The notes under the pieces are model-generated. The model was not told the origin of the DNA. It searched no databases and saw only the letters and a program-made list of their open reading frames with translations. The position numbers were made by a program, and so were the translations under genes. Below, piece after piece: positions 1 through 10,855 of a DNA stretch of 64,000 nucleotides (its first letter is position 1; every line of letters begins with the position of its first letter). This stretch comes from Breviolum minutum Mf 1.05b.01. Taxonomy: Eukaryota; Sar; Dinophyceae; Suessiales; Symbiodiniaceae. The stretch is from the NCBI GenBank assembly GCA_000507305.1, contig DF240065.1, positions 64,125 through 128,124 on the forward strand. The letters run 5' to 3'.

Positions 1-22
1 TTACCTCTCAGCAGCAATTCTA

Positions 23-54
23 CGTCCCACCACATTTCTCGATGTGGTGGGACG
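23..54. repeat. perfect 13-bp hairpin
   Basis: CGTCCCACCACAT (23-35) is followed by a six-base loop and its exact reverse complement (42-54). No gene is recognisable around it. It may be the end of an inverted-repeat element cut by the window edge. Confidence 0.8.
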
Positions 55-1258
55 AGCTTGAAAGCGGAATTTGGCGCAAGGCGACACGGTGTGGGTTGAT
101 GGAGGAACGCGGGAGCCTTTGGTAAAACATGCCATGAAAGATACCACCAGCCATGGAGTGGACACTACCCAATCATTCATGTGACATTGCATGGCTAGGA
201 TATGTGTTCCCTCAAACCTGAAATCGTCCCGTGAATAGCCTGAGATTGTGGACTTTCAAGAAGGGTCTCCTGGATTGACCTTTACCAATTTCTGCAGGCC
301 TCAGCTGTCTCAACAGGCACGACGCCGAGAGATTTTCGTGGTGGAATCGGAAACATGAACTGTTTGCTTTGTTGGTTTGGTCTTGTTAGAACAACTTCTT
401 CCCTTGATATGTATCATGGTCAATGAGTGTCAAAGTGGCCGTGCTGGTGGCCCCAACAATGGGAAATCAAGGCAAAGCTGAAGCCAAGTCGCTTGGTGAT
501 GTCACTCAGTGCCTTGGTAAGTAGGGATTTAGGTTTGGTAATAACCACGTGGGAAAAATGTGCAGGATAATATCTCAAGATGGTGTTGACTATTGCAAAG
601 AAAAACATCAACAAAATCATTGATTCAACTGATTCATTCCATTTATGTTCCTCTGTAAATATTCACTTTCGGAATGCATTGTTGACTCGTTGATGATCCC
701 TGAATGCATGCAGCTCATGTGTCCAGAGACCAGAGATACTGCCGACTTGCCCACCAAGGACCTCTCCAGATGGTGGCAAGTCTGACAACGACAAATCGAA
801 GGAGGTGGGGATGAGTTGATTTGAAACAGGTTGTAGCCATGTAAGTGTTCATAACATACATATATACGTATATTTATATTACATATATAATAGTCATCGG
901 TGTCGAAATGGTTTGGATATTTCTATTGGCAGATCACAAGGTTCATGCAAGCAAGAGAAACAGATCACAGAATTTGAATGAATTTGGTCAAGAAGGTAGG
1001 ACATGATCATGGAAGCGAAGTTCTGGATATCTATGCGGCATGCTCACTCCAACCAAGTCCCAACTCAACTCCTCCGTCAAAAGCAAAACTCACTGGACTT
1101 GAGCTGTGAGAAGAAAGTCTTTATCCCATTCCTATGAACCAAAGGCGGTAGTTTTCCATCCCTGAGGCAAAGCAGCTGTCTGCGATAGCCAGGCCCTGGT
1201 GGGTCCAACACGGGTGCCGAGAGCGAAACAAATAACTGCAATGCCGACAAAACGGTGG

Positions 1259-1370
1259 TACTGTTGATGGCTAAAATCCTGCACCACCGAAAGGACGTGT
1301 AAAACCTTAAAGAACAATGGGATAAACGACAGTACCCATCAATTGTGCAGGATTTCAGCCATCAACAGTA
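1259..1370. mobile_element. short TIR element, TACTGTTGATGG family
   Basis: The ends are near-perfect inverted repeats of about 26 bp: TACTGTTGATGGCTAAAATC at the left, and at the right its complement ending CCATCAACAGTA. There is no coding capacity. Relatives sharing TACTGTTGATGG or its complement lie near 41.1-41.2, 59.06-59.18 and 62.08-62.19 kb. Size and structure fit a MITE or introner. Confidence 0.75.
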
Positions 1371-2786
1371 TGGTTCATAATCCATGATGTATACAAAGGT
1401 GCACCAGTTGATTTGGGCCCCAAAGACAACAGTTTCCTTATCATATGTCGGCAGGGTGAAATGGTTCGGCCATGACAGTCTAATTCATGATGTTTCATTT
1501 TCATGGGTCCCCTGCTGTATCTCCGAAGAGTTTTGATTAAAGGATTCTTCTGGAACCCGACATTGCATCCGATTCTGAAGCGGGAATCAAAATGGTAGAG
1601 TTGTAGAGAAGACATGAATTTTATTTTAACACATCACATCATTTGTGGATCAAAATCACTGGACATTCAGATTGGATCATTTGCTAGAATGGAATGACAA
1701 TGATTTCTAGTCAAGGTATTGCATTTGTTCAACTGAACTGAAATGAAGAGGAGATGTCACAATCAGGTCTTTGGAAGGATCAGTCCACTTGGTAGGTGAT
1801 TGGGAAGAGGGATTTCAAAAGGTATTCATAGGATTGTTTGGAGTGGTCGAACCTATTCACCACTGCCTACTCCTTCCCTCCACCCATTCCACGGCCCATT
1901 CCCATGTTTCGGGAGCGGTGGAAGTCTTGGTGAATCATTATATAGGGAACTCCTCCCTAAATGACGTAACATGACATTTCAGGTATTTGGAGCTTGGTGA
2001 CAAATTAAGTCAGAGAAGTGGGAAGGTAGCAAAGGAAAACCCTGCCTGGAGTTCCAATCAAGATATTTTGGAATCTTGGATTTGTATTCCGTGTTTTTTT
2101 TCTGTCTACCCTGGGATGACCACCATTTGCGACCCTTGTTCTGAGACATACCCATTTTTAACCAACTTTTGATTTCCTTTGAACAAATAATCTTGCTGGA
2201 TGTAAACAACGGAAGTTTTTGCAACAGACTTCAAAAAGTCCTAGTTGCAAAAAAAATGTGAACCTCTGGCAATTTATGGCCCCTGCGGCCGGTAGGATCA
2301 AAGATTTGCCACTAGCCGTCCTTTCCTTAGTTCCAAGAGTTCGGTGATGGCCAATGTGATGTCCGATGATCCACGGGAACTGAGGCCTTGAAAAAAGCGC
2401 ATTCTGAGATCCCGTAGCCTCTTGCTAGAGCTGTGCTATATGTACATGTAAGCTTTATAGGTATGGAATAGGTTACTGCGCCCGGGAATCCGAAATTCCA
2501 GCGTTTTCCAGCGAGACTGAGGGTCGAGAGGTGGCAAGCTGCAAAAAGAACCGGCAGCGTTCACAAGCACAACCTCCATATATAAACCTTTTGCAGCAAG
2601 GCCGCAAATGCCGTAACAAGTGGGGCCTGGCCCATTCTATGGTCCTTTCCAGAGGCTCCCAGCCAAAAACTTGTTTTTGGTCCATGCTGCTTGAAATGTG
2701 TCAATTTTTTAAGCTTTGACTATACCATACTATGTGGGAGAACCAGCGTTAAGAGATACTCACAGCCATAGATTGATATGGGTGAA

Positions 2787-3010
2787 AATAACTATTTTAT
2801 CATTTCTGTGATCATTTTCATTATCACTTTTTTTTTAGCATTTTCATTATCATGTTTTATCATGTTTATTTTGGTTATCATTTTATTATCATTGTTTATC
2901 ATTGTCCTTTTCATTTCTGATCATTTTCGTAAACATTATCATTTCTTTATCAGTTTCCTGTTCATGTGCTTCATGTGTTTGTCATTTTCCTTGATATTAT
3001 CATTCTTTGT
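2787..3010. repeat. ATCATTTT-rich low-complexity block
   Basis: Imperfect repetition of ATCATTTT, TTATCATT and similar words. The 148-codon open frame through it is a hydrophobic by-product of T-richness and is not called as a gene. Confidence 0.75.
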
Positions 3011-3360
3011 CTATCTGTTGTTTACTATTTTTCTAAACATTCCTTCTCGCTCTTTATCCAAATTCTCCTCATTGTACCTGTCGTTGCTATCCATGGCAAG
3101 CCGATCCCTTCACAGGAAAAGATTCTACTCTACAGTGACTCTACACTACAGTACTGCTACTGTCATACCTTGTGTGGACTCCTTTTTCATTGAGAATGAT
3201 TGTGAATCAGATCCCTCTATATGAAACAATCACGGCAAACGCGCACATACACACACATTTGGGAAACAACAGCGCTTGCTGCTTTTAACCAGAAAGGACG
3301 ATGGACCCTAAGTTTTTTGTAGCTCACCTTTGATTAGTTTGAATTTGAATCAGCATTAAA

Positions 3361-3430
3361 TGCTGGACCTCAAACATGTTTTGGACATAGATCCAAGCCC
3401 AATGCTGGACCTCAAAAATGTTGGACCTCC
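3361..3430. repeat. short direct repeat TGCTGGACCTCAAA
   Basis: TGCTGGACCTCAAA occurs twice within 70 bases (3361 and near 3403), followed by a shortened third TTGGACCTC. This is a small local duplication of unknown meaning. Confidence 0.6.
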
Positions 3431-4015
3431 CCAATCCAAGCTCAAGAACATTGAAACTTCAATAAACGTGTAAGTGTAGATAAGTGAGCTGTCTTTATCC
3501 TAGATACATACTACATTCACTAGACTCATCAGACTTACTAGACACTGGAGTTTGGACAGTTCAACGAGGCTGGGATTGGATTCTAATTCTAGCTCCAGAA
3601 AGCTAGTGTTTTTGCAGCTTTTGCAGTTTGCTGGCATGGTGCTCAAGGCTGATATGTTTACGTCTTAATGTGCCACCAAGAAAGGTCCCTAAGCGGTGTG
3701 TTGTATTAATGCTGTTGTGGGTACTTCAATGATGAAATACAGTTACAGTAATTTAGTATATAGTATATTGTATCTTGTACATGTTTGGTCAAACGTTTTA
3801 TGGGAGCAACTGCCGCAAGATTGCCGCAAGACCGCACAGACTGACTCTGGTTCTGCCAAAAAAGATGTGATCAGCATTGCTGAGTCGTGATATTGGCTAC
3901 ATTTCCATGTTCTATTTCAGGTCCAAGAGCAAAGTGAGTATAAAAGACCTGGACAAGCAGATACCGAAGACATGGAGACATAGGAGGAGCAAATAAGTAC
4001 TGTAGTCATATAGAA

Positions 4016-4095
4016 TGATAATATAATTGATAATTTTATGATCATAAAATGAAAACAAACATGATAATAAAATGATAGTAAAATGATAAGATAAA
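4016..4095. repeat. ATGATAATA-type AT-rich simple repeat
   Basis: Degenerate ATGATAA/AAATGATA repetition directly before the first unit of the duplicated gene array. Confidence 0.6.
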
Positions 4096-4504
4096 TTATT
4101 TGCTGTTTTCAGTGTATGGCTGGCTGGGGAAGTCCTAAACTAGCGGTCAATTATTGCAGCAGTCTGGCTCACATTCTAAGTCGGGACCCGTTGCAGATTG
4201 CGCTGTAAATCAGGCAATGACTGAAGTTTGGCAGAGATGTTGTTTTTTTCCCGGAATTGTTTCCGTGTGTAAATCTGGGAAGGTTGCCTGTTCTAGTCTT
4301 TGCAATCATTCTCGTGCTCCAAGGATTTTATTTCTCTTTAAGCTCAACTCATTGAGACAGAAAGCATCACTGATGATTGGAAAAAAACGACAAGTTGATC
4401 AACGAGTTTAAAGAATGGAAGCCCAAAAATCAACAAATGACACACGTGATATTTGACAAGACATGCCCAAAATCTGTTGACGGTTTTCTTTTTTCGGTGC
4501 CCCG

Positions 4505-4840
4505 TTGAGCTCAATTTTCCTCACTTCGTTTCCCCTTCCCAAACGGTCCACCGAAAGACGCAAAGTCACAGGAGGACACCATGCCTGCCCTTGCAGAAGT
4601 TGCTTCGGCTACAGTGGAGGATGTGGGTGGTGGGTTGGTTGGAGATTTTGTTGCGAGATGGTGGATCACTTGGTTTTTGTTTGAGGAAGTATGTTTTGTG
4701 AATAATACAATTGAAAGGGTAGATTGGTTGCCACTTGACACACCTGATAGTCAGGATGAAATCTGCCAAGAGGACATCAGTATGACAAGACAGTCAGTGC
4801 CTCCACCAAACAAAGATAGACCTTGAGTTGGAGATAGTGT
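4505..4840 (+). pseudogene. VEDVG module, copy 1
   Basis: The open frame begins at the ATG at 4581 (MPALAEVASATVEDVGGG) and runs through GDFVARWWITWF and EEVCFVNNT to a stop at 4826. The upstream sequence ACGGTCCACCGAAAGACGC is shared with other copies. The end (QSVPPPNKDRP) differs from the QSG(A/I)S(T/A)KQR ending of the others through a small indel. There is no recognised family. It may be one exon of the array gene or coding-like sequence inside a repeat. Confidence 0.5.
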
Positions 4841-4884
4841 TGGTTTAAAATATTTATAGACATAGCAGACTTGTGGTAGATGTA

Positions 4885-5260
4885 TGCATCAAGTTTATTC
4901 TTGACGCGATTCGACTATTCGCCATTTTGTTCTATACCTACATCGCCTATACGTGTAGAAATAGCCCAGTCTCTATAAACCCAGACTTTACGGTTTGATA
5001 GCACTGAAAAATTGTATTTTCTATTTTTTGCGGAAAGAGAACCGCCAGTTGATCAGTTGATCACTGATTTCCCCCATCATCCCAACATGTCAACCCCTTA
5101 TATCCAGGATCTGGCGGAATCTGATGATTCCACAGTCAGCGGCTCAAGTGTGCCTAGTGATCCAGTAAACTTCGAAACAGGATCAGCTGCCAAACATGAT
5201 GGAAGATGGATGGAAAATGATGGAAGATACTCTATTGATGTTGGTTCTGTTTCACTTTGA
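4885..5260 (+). pseudogene. MSTPHIQ module, copy 1 (before the gap)
   Basis: Starts with the shared non-coding lead and continues into ITDFPHHPNMSTPYIQDL, then a Ser/Asp-rich tail (DSTVSGSSVPSDPVNFETG). The frame continues longer than in sister copies because the stop after ETG is missing. The unrelated-looking array sequence after it runs into the run of Ns at 5324. Confidence 0.5.
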
Positions 5261-5323
5261 TCCTTGGGGAGATGCTGGAACTTAGAGATCATGTGAATCA
5301 TGTGTGTCAATTGGTTTGACGCC

Positions 5324-5993
5324 NNNNNNNNNNNNNNNNNNNNNNNNNNNNNNNNNNNNNNNNNNNNNNNNNNNNNNNNNNNNNNNNNNNNNNNNNNNNN
5401 NNNNNNNNNNNNNNNNNNNNNNNNNNNNNNNNNNNNNNNNNNNNNNNNNNNNNNNNNNNNNNNNNNNNNNNNNNNNNNNNNNNNNNNNNNNNNNNNNNNN
5501 NNNNNNNNNNNNNNNNNNNNNNNNNNNNNNNNNNNNNNNNNNNNNNNNNNNNNNNNNNNNNNNNNNNNNNNNNNNNNNNNNNNNNNNNNNNNNNNNNNNN
5601 NNNNNNNNNNNNNNNNNNNNNNNNNNNNNNNNNNNNNNNNNNNNNNNNNNNNNNNNNNNNNNNNNNNNNNNNNNNNNNNNNNNNNNNNNNNNNNNNNNNN
5701 NNNNNNNNNNNNNNNNNNNNNNNNNNNNNNNNNNNNNNNNNNNNNNNNNNNNNNNNNNNNNNNNNNNNNNNNNNNNNNNNNNNNNNNNNNNNNNNNNNNN
5801 NNNNNNNNNNNNNNNNNNNNNNNNNNNNNNNNNNNNNNNNNNNNNNNNNNNNNNNNNNNNNNNNNNNNNNNNNNNNNNNNNNNNNNNNNNNNNNNNNNNN
5901 NNNNNNNNNNNNNNNNNNNNNNNNNNNNNNNNNNNNNNNNNNNNNNNNNNNNNNNNNNNNNNNNNNNNNNNNNNNNNNNNNNNNNNNNNNNNN
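5324..5993. other. assembly gap (run of N)
   Basis: 670 undetermined bases inside the duplicated array. Sequence directly after the gap (5994 to about 6340) is almost identical to 11838-12190, so the gap lies between repeat copies and its true length and the local order are uncertain. Confidence 0.99.
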
Positions 5994-6340
5994 ATGTAGG
6001 ATGATGTAGGTATGAAATTGTTGACTAGACACTATTCAATGCCTATGTAGCCTGTATATTTACATATGTTTTCCAAGTTTTTTTAAAGAGCCTGTACACC
6101 ATTCCATGCCATACTATTTGAGAGGACCATTGGTGAGTTATTGCAGCAGTACCATTGCACATTCTTACTCGGGAAGCCGTTGCACATTTTGCAGTAATTC
6201 AGACAATCAGTGCGGTATGACAGAAAAACTGATTTTATTCCCGGATTGTTTACATTTGTAAATACGTGAAAGTTGCATGGTTTTCTGTTTGCACTGCTTG
6301 TCTTGCTCCAAATATCTCCCAAATATGATCTATTATTTCC
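5994..6340. repeat. spacer segment duplicated at 11.84-12.19 kb
   Basis: From GGATGATGTAGGTATGAAAT onward this matches 11838-12190 nearly base for base, including the GCAGCAGTACCATTGCAC stretch. It has no coding frame of note and leads into VEDVG module copy 2, just as the other copy leads into copy 7. Confidence 0.85.
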
Positions 6341-6454
6341 TTACCTCATTGCACCTTTGATGAATGGAACGGTTCAAAAATTGGGATTATATTTCCAGGA
6401 ATGTGCTGATCAACTTGAGGTGTTTTTCTTTCCGAAACTCCAGTTGCGTTCTTA

Positions 6455-6780
6455 ATTTCCCCCACTTCGTTTCCCCTTCCCAAACGGTCCACCGAAAGAC
6501 GCAAAGTCACAGGAGGACACCATGCCTGCCCCAGAAGCTGCTTTGGCTACAGTGGAGGATGTGGGTGGTGGGTTGGTTGGAGATTTTGTTGCGAGATGGT
6601 GGATCACTTGGTTTTTGATTGAGGAAGTATGTTTTGTGAATAATACATTTGAAAGGGTAGATTGGTTGCCACTTGCAGCACCTTATGGTCAAGATGAAAT
6701 CTGCCAAGAGGACTTCATTATGACAAGACAGTCAGGTATCTCCGCCAAACAAAGATAGACCTTGAGTTGGAGATAGCGTT
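6455..6780 (+). pseudogene. VEDVG module, copy 2
   Basis: The frame opens at the ATG at 6522 (MPAPEAALATVEDVGGG) and stays open through DFVARWWITWFLIEEV, VNNTFERVDWLPLAAPYGQD and EICQEDFIMTRQSGISAKQR to a stop at 6758. This is one of the better-preserved copies. Full-frame conservation across 78 codons suggests past selection. Confidence 0.5.
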
Positions 6781-6824
6781 GGTTGAGGATATTTATAGAT
6801 ACAGCAGACTTGTGGTAGATGTAC

Positions 6825-7175
6825 GCATCAAGTTTAGTCTTGCCCGATTCGACTATTCGTCATTGTATTCTATACCTAGATCGCCGAAAGATCTATACAT
6901 AGCCCAGTCTCTATATACCCAGACTTTACGGTTTGATAGCACTGAAAAATTGTATTTTCTATTTTTTGCGGAAAGAGAACCGCCAGTTGATCAGTTGATC
7001 ACTGATTTCCCCAATCGTCCCAACATGTCAACCCCTCATATCCAGGATCTTGCGGATTCTGCTGATTCCACGGCCAGCGGCTCAAGTGTGCCTAGTGATC
7101 CAGTGAACTTCGAAATGGGATGACTGATCAGCTGCCAAACATGATGGAAGATGGACTGAACATGATGGAAGATGT
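6825..7175 (+). pseudogene. MSTPHIQ module, copy 2
   Basis: Encodes LITDFPNRPNMSTPHIQDL, ADSADSTASGSSVPSDP, then NFEMG and a stop at 7123. The next frame holds a degraded form of the MMEDGLNxMEDVD tail that closes the copy near 19.8 kb. Confidence 0.5.
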
Positions 7176-7309
7176 TGATGTTGGGTATTGATATGTCTTG
7201 ATGAATTTTGTTGCTTTGATGTATTGATTGAACCGCGTCGCTGATCCCTGTTCTTCTTTGCACACTGCACATTATTAGCCACACCAGTCTCGACAACAAA
7301 GCCCCAGAA

Positions 7310-7435
7310 GGTGTATATCTAGTGTCCAAGCAGAAGATAGGATATGATTTTTGGAACAAAATAAAAGAACTGCAACCCCCTCAAGAGGAAATGAAACAAC
7401 AAAAGCTTGACTTTGACATTATCATCTTCATTTTG
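7310..7435 (+). pseudogene. SKQKIGYDFW exon-like module, copy 1 (truncated)
   Basis: Reads SKQKIGYDFWNKIKELQPP then QEEMKQQKLDFDIIIFIL, with a short extra insertion relative to the copies near 8.09 and 18.76 kb. The terminal LDFDIIIFIL is hydrophobic and could be a membrane segment. It stops at the single N at 7436, where it is joined abruptly to a VEDVG module. Confidence 0.45.
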
Positions 7436-7645
7436 NAGGAGGATGTGGGTAGTGGGTTGGTTGGAGATTTTGTTGCGAGATGGTGGCTCACTTGGTTTTT
7501 TGAGGAAGTGTGTTTTGTGAATAATACTGGTTGCCACTTGCAACACCTTATGGTCAAGATGAAATCTGCCAAGAGGACTTCAGTATGACAAGACAGTCAG
7601 GTATCTCCGCCAAACAAAGATAGACCTTGAGTTGGAGATAGCGTT
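7436..7645 (+). pseudogene. VEDVG module, copy 3 (5'-truncated, frameshifted)
   Basis: Begins directly after one undetermined base. It lacks about 16 bases (ATTTGAAAGGGTAGAT) after GTGAATAATAC relative to intact copies, so the reading shifts to VNNTGCHLQHLMVKMKS and stops at 7588. It shares this deletion with copy 4 at 9.3-9.6 kb. Confidence 0.55.
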
Positions 7646-7689
7646 GGTTGAGGATATTTATAGATACAGCAGACTTGTGGTAGATGTAC

Positions 7690-7945
7690 GCATCAAGTTT
7701 AGTCTTGCCGCGATTCGACTATTTGCCATTTTAGTCTATACGTATATGGCCTATACATGTATATATAGCCCAGTCTCTAAACCTAGACTTAGACTTTACG
7801 GTTACGGTTCGATAGCAATGAAACATGTTTTTTGCATTTGATTTCCCCCATCGTCCCAACATGTCAACCCCTCATATCCAGGATCTGGGGGCTGGTTCTG
7901 ATGATTTGACGGTCAGCGGCTCAAGTGTTCGGTATTGATATGTCT
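7690..7945 (+). pseudogene. MSTPHIQ module, copy 3 (truncated)
   Basis: The lead sequence and MSTPHIQDLGAGSDDLTVSG are present, but the module breaks off after GGCTCAAGTG and continues into GATATGTCTTGATGTATCGA. Confidence 0.5.
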
Positions 7946-8059
7946 TGATGTATCGATTGAACCGCGTCGGTGATCCCTGTCCTTGTTTGCACACTGCACA
8001 TTATTAATCACGCCAGTCTCGAACGTGGAATAAACATCATTACCGCTGCCAACAATGCC

Positions 8060-8240
8060 CCAGAAGGTGTATATCTAGTGTCCAAGCAGAAGATAGGATA
8101 TGATTTTTGGAACAAAAAACTGCAACCCCCTCAAGAGGAAATGAAACAACAAAAGCTTGACTTTGACATTATCATCTTCATTTTGGTATCTATAGATATT
8201 TATGTATATATATTTATATATACATGTGATATATGTAATT
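8060..8240 (+). CDS. SKQKIGYDFW exon, copy 2
   Basis: Open reading SKQKIGYDFWNKKLQPPQEE followed by MKQQKLDFDIIIFILVSI. The block from here to about 8.95 kb is duplicated at 18.76-19.62 kb with only scattered differences. The hydrophobic end suggests a membrane-associated segment. The family is unknown and exon limits are approximate. Confidence 0.4.
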
Positions 8241-8514
8241 ATATTCTCAGAGTCTCTCTGGTCAGACCTTTGCCCGTTTTGAAATGGAGGTCTTTGCCGC
8301 CAAACAGTTGCCACCTTGCAGACGTCTCTCCGTTGGCAGAAAAATGTGGAGGGATGGAATGGGAGGAGAAGTAAAACATTTTTCACTGACATAGGATTAT
8401 ACCACATTTTGTAAAAGGGGATGCATTCGGGGAATCGTATTAAAAGAGAAGATTGGAGCTACCACTGGGTTCCTAAAACATATTTTTGGTGGTATAGATC
8501 CAAGCTGCTGATGA

Positions 8515-8606
8515 GATAGTTTCATATAGTTTCATTTAGTCTCATATAGTTTCATTTAGTTTCATTTAGTTTCATATAGTTTCATATAGTTTCATATAGT
8601 TTCATG
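8515..8606. repeat. 10-bp minisatellite TTTCATATAG/TTTCATTTAG
   Basis: About nine tandem copies of a 10-bp unit alternating TTTCATATAG and TTTCATTTAG, ending in TTTCATGGATAG just before the ATG at 8630. The matching site at 19.17-19.26 kb has fewer 10-mers and extra TTTCATGGATAG units. Confidence 0.9.
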
Positions 8607-8629
8607 GATAGCACGGTATTTCGATAACA

Positions 8630-8887
8630 ATGGGTCGCACCACTCGCAGTACGCCACCAAACAAAGACCAGTATCTGAGTGTCTTTGATCCCCAAGGTAT
8701 TGAATCGATCGCAGATGAGAAGTGCGTTTGTGTCTCTGACAAGCAGGCGTGTCGGAGTTGTATGAGGTTTCTGTTAGGACATGATCCACTGTTCTGCTTG
8801 GATGATATCCATGTTTTGGATTCATTCCCGACATTGGTTCATTCCAGCGGCAAAACCTCAAGCATGGCCAGGCGACCGAAAGCTTGA
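8630..8887 (+). CDS. hypothetical exon, DPQGIESIAD / LLGHDPLFCLDDIHVL
   Basis: The 85-codon frame from the ATG at 8630 to the stop at 8887 reads MGRTTRSTPPNKDQYLSVFD, then PQGIESIADEKCVCVSDKQ and RFLLGHDPLFCLDDIHVL. The copy at 19282 preserves the frame for most of its length, which supports coding function. The last ~20 codons may be intronic, since the next coding block (GVEEFEEAFCNMW) follows in another frame. No family recognised. Confidence 0.45.
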   Translation: MGRTTRSTPPNKDQYLSVFDPQGIESIADEKCVCVSDKQACRSCMRFLLGHDPLFCLDDIHVLDSFPTLVHSSGKTSSMARRPKA

Positions 8888-9190
8888 TCGGAGTGGAAGA
8901 ATTTGAAGAGGCGTTTTGCAACATGTGGTGATTCCCTTTTGAGATCTTTGTTTTGATGTGGAAAGAACAAACAACTTTTTGAGACGTTTGCCGATATTGA
9001 ACAAGCTTGTTTTGAAGACTTGTTGTTTTCCGTGATCTTGCAGCGTATTATAGATGCAGAACATGTCTGCCATTGGCTGTGTCCTTACGCATCATACAGC
9101 TCAGGGTGATGACAAGGCGGGCTACATGGACTTCGCGCAGGCGCTCATGTTTGAGTCCAAAGATTCGATTTCTGCATTGCACCCCTGATG
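8888..9190 (+). CDS. EF-hand-like exons of the array gene, copy 1
   Basis: Three short coding-looking pieces in order: LIGVEEFEEAFCNMW (from about 8885), ETFADIEQACFEDLLFS (about 8980-9030) and GDDKAGYMDFAQALMFESKD (about 9105-9165). GDDKAGYMDF resembles an EF-hand loop and exiting helix, with acidic loop positions and a hydrophobic core. They lie in different frames, as expected for exons. A calcium-binding role is inference. Confidence 0.4.
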
Positions 9191-9314
9191 ATTGAAATAG
9201 TATCTACATCTGTAACAAATCAAGATCATTAACGTCGAAAAATGAAATTCCAAAAGTCACAAGAGTGATTTGTTTGCAAAGACGTGCTCAACATCTCTTC
9301 ATGTGTTGCTGTTT

Positions 9315-9580
9315 CTTCAGATGCAAACTCACAGGAGAACACGGTACCTGCCACAGAAGCTGCTTCGGTTGCGGTGGAGGATGTGGGTGGTGGGTTGCTT
9401 GGAGATTTTGTTGCGAGATGGTGGCTCACTTGGTTTTTTGAGGAAGTGTGTTTTGTGAATAATACTGGTTGCCACTTGCAACACCTTATGGTCAAGATGA
9501 AATCTGCCAAGAGGACTTCAGTATAACAAGACAGTCAGGTATCTCCGCCAAACAAAGATAGACCTTGAGTTGGAGATAGG
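9315..9580 (+). pseudogene. VEDVG module, copy 4 (frameshifted)
   Basis: The leader reads SSDANSQENTVPATEAASVA, then VEDVGGGLLGDFVARWWLTW. It carries the same ~16-base deletion after GTGAATAATAC as copy 3, so the downstream codons are scrambled and it stops at 9526. Confidence 0.55.
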
Positions 9581-10074
9581 TTTGTTTTAGGAGTTATATG
9601 TCAGACGTCTGATAGATGTAGGCTTGGCCTATTCCATACCTTTAAAGCCTACATATACATATCTCCCAGCCTCTATACCATGCTATACTATACCATACTA
9701 TGGGAGAACTAGCGGTCAATTATTGCAGTTGCAGATTATGCTGTAAATCAGTCAATAACTGAAGTTTGGCAGAGAAGTTGCTTTTTTCTCTGAATTCTGT
9801 GTGTAAATCTGGGAAAGTTGCATGTTCTAAACTTTGCGGTCATTCTCTTGCTCCTAGGACTACATCTCGCGTTAAGCTTAACTCATTGAGACTTATAGCA
9901 TCACTTATGATTGGAAGAAACGGCAAGTCGAACACATCATCCAAACTGCTCAGAAGCATCCATAAGATCAACGAGTTTAAAGAATGGAAGCCCAAAAATC
10001 AACAAATGACACAGGTGATATTTGGCAACTACGTGCTCAACATTTGTTGATGGTTTTCTTTTTTCGGAGCCCCG

Positions 10075-10410
10075 TTGAGCTCAATTTTCCTCACTTCGTT
10101 TCCCTTTCCCAAACGGTCCACCGAAAGACGCAAAGTCACAGGAGGACACCATGCCTGCCTCAGAAGCTGCTTCGGCTACAGTGGAGGATGTGGGTGGTGG
10201 GTTGCTTGGAGATTTTGTTGCGAGATGGTGGATCACTTGGTTTTTATTTGAGGAAGTATGTTTTGTGAACAATACATTTGAAAGGGTAGATTGGTTGCCA
10301 CTTGCAACACCTTATAGTCAAGATGAAATCTGCCAAGAGGACTTCAGTATAACAAGACAGTCAGGTATCTCCGCCAAACAAAGATAGACCTTGAGTTGGA
10401 GATAGCATTG
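10075..10410 (+). pseudogene. VEDVG module, copy 5 (intact frame)
   Basis: MPASEAASATVEDVGGG begins at 10151, and the frame remains open through GDFVARWWITWFLFEEVCF, NNTFERVDWLPLATPYSQD and EICQEDFSITRQSGISAKQR to a stop at 10387. Upstream, INEFKEWKPKNQQMTQVIF (near 9.97-10.03 kb) is a further conserved exon-like piece, also present at 4.4 and 20.9 kb. Confidence 0.5.
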
Positions 10411-10444
10411 GTTTAAAATATTTATAGACATAGCAGACTTGTGG

Positions 10445-10815
10445 TAGATGTACGCATCAAGTTTAGTCTTGACGCGATTCGACTATTCGTCATTCTATTC
10501 TATACCTACAATTCCTATACGTGTATATATGGCCCAGTCTCTAAACCTAGACTGAGACTTTACGGTTCGATAGCACTGAAAAATAGATTTTTGTATTTTC
10601 TGCCGAAAGAAAACAGCCAGTTGATCACTGATTTCCCCCATCATCCCAACATGTCAACCCCTCATATCCAGGATCTGGCTGGCTCTGATGATTCCACGGT
10701 CAGCGGCTCAAGTATGCCTAGTGACACACTGCACTTCGATTAGTCAGCTGCCAAACATGATGGAAGATGCATAGAAAATAATGGAAGATACTGTATTGAT
10801 GTTGGTTCTGTTTCA
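10445..10815 (+). pseudogene. MSTPHIQ module, copy 4
   Basis: Encodes LITDFPHHPNMSTPHIQDLA then GSDDSTVSGSSMPSDTLHFD and a stop at 10743. The acidic/serine composition is kept, but the SVPSDP core has diverged. Confidence 0.5.
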
Positions 10816-10855
10816 CCCTGATCCTTGGTGAGATGCTGGAATTTAGAGATCATAT

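Larger units (their letters stand above)
60..4100. other. no recognisable gene
   Basis: Only short open frames are present on either strand, and none has a recognisable motif or AG|G-bounded coding structure. The stretch is AT-rich and carries the inverted-repeat element at 1259-1370, the T-rich low-complexity block near 2.8-3.0 kb, and an internal near-duplicate at 3361-3430. Confidence 0.5.

Noticed and set aside
2778..3224. 148-codon hydrophobic ORF, apparently a membrane protein
   Set aside because: T-rich repetition of ATCATTTT gives Phe/Ile/Leu codons in every frame; no motif and no AG|G-bounded structure.
5300..6032. Three ORFs of 231-241 codons spanning the N run
   Set aside because: Almost all residues are undetermined; they are artefacts of translating Ns.
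8515..8606. Regular short repeats resembling a CRISPR array
   Set aside because: The units are contiguous 10-mers without spacers, in a eukaryotic genome with no cas genes; it is a minisatellite.
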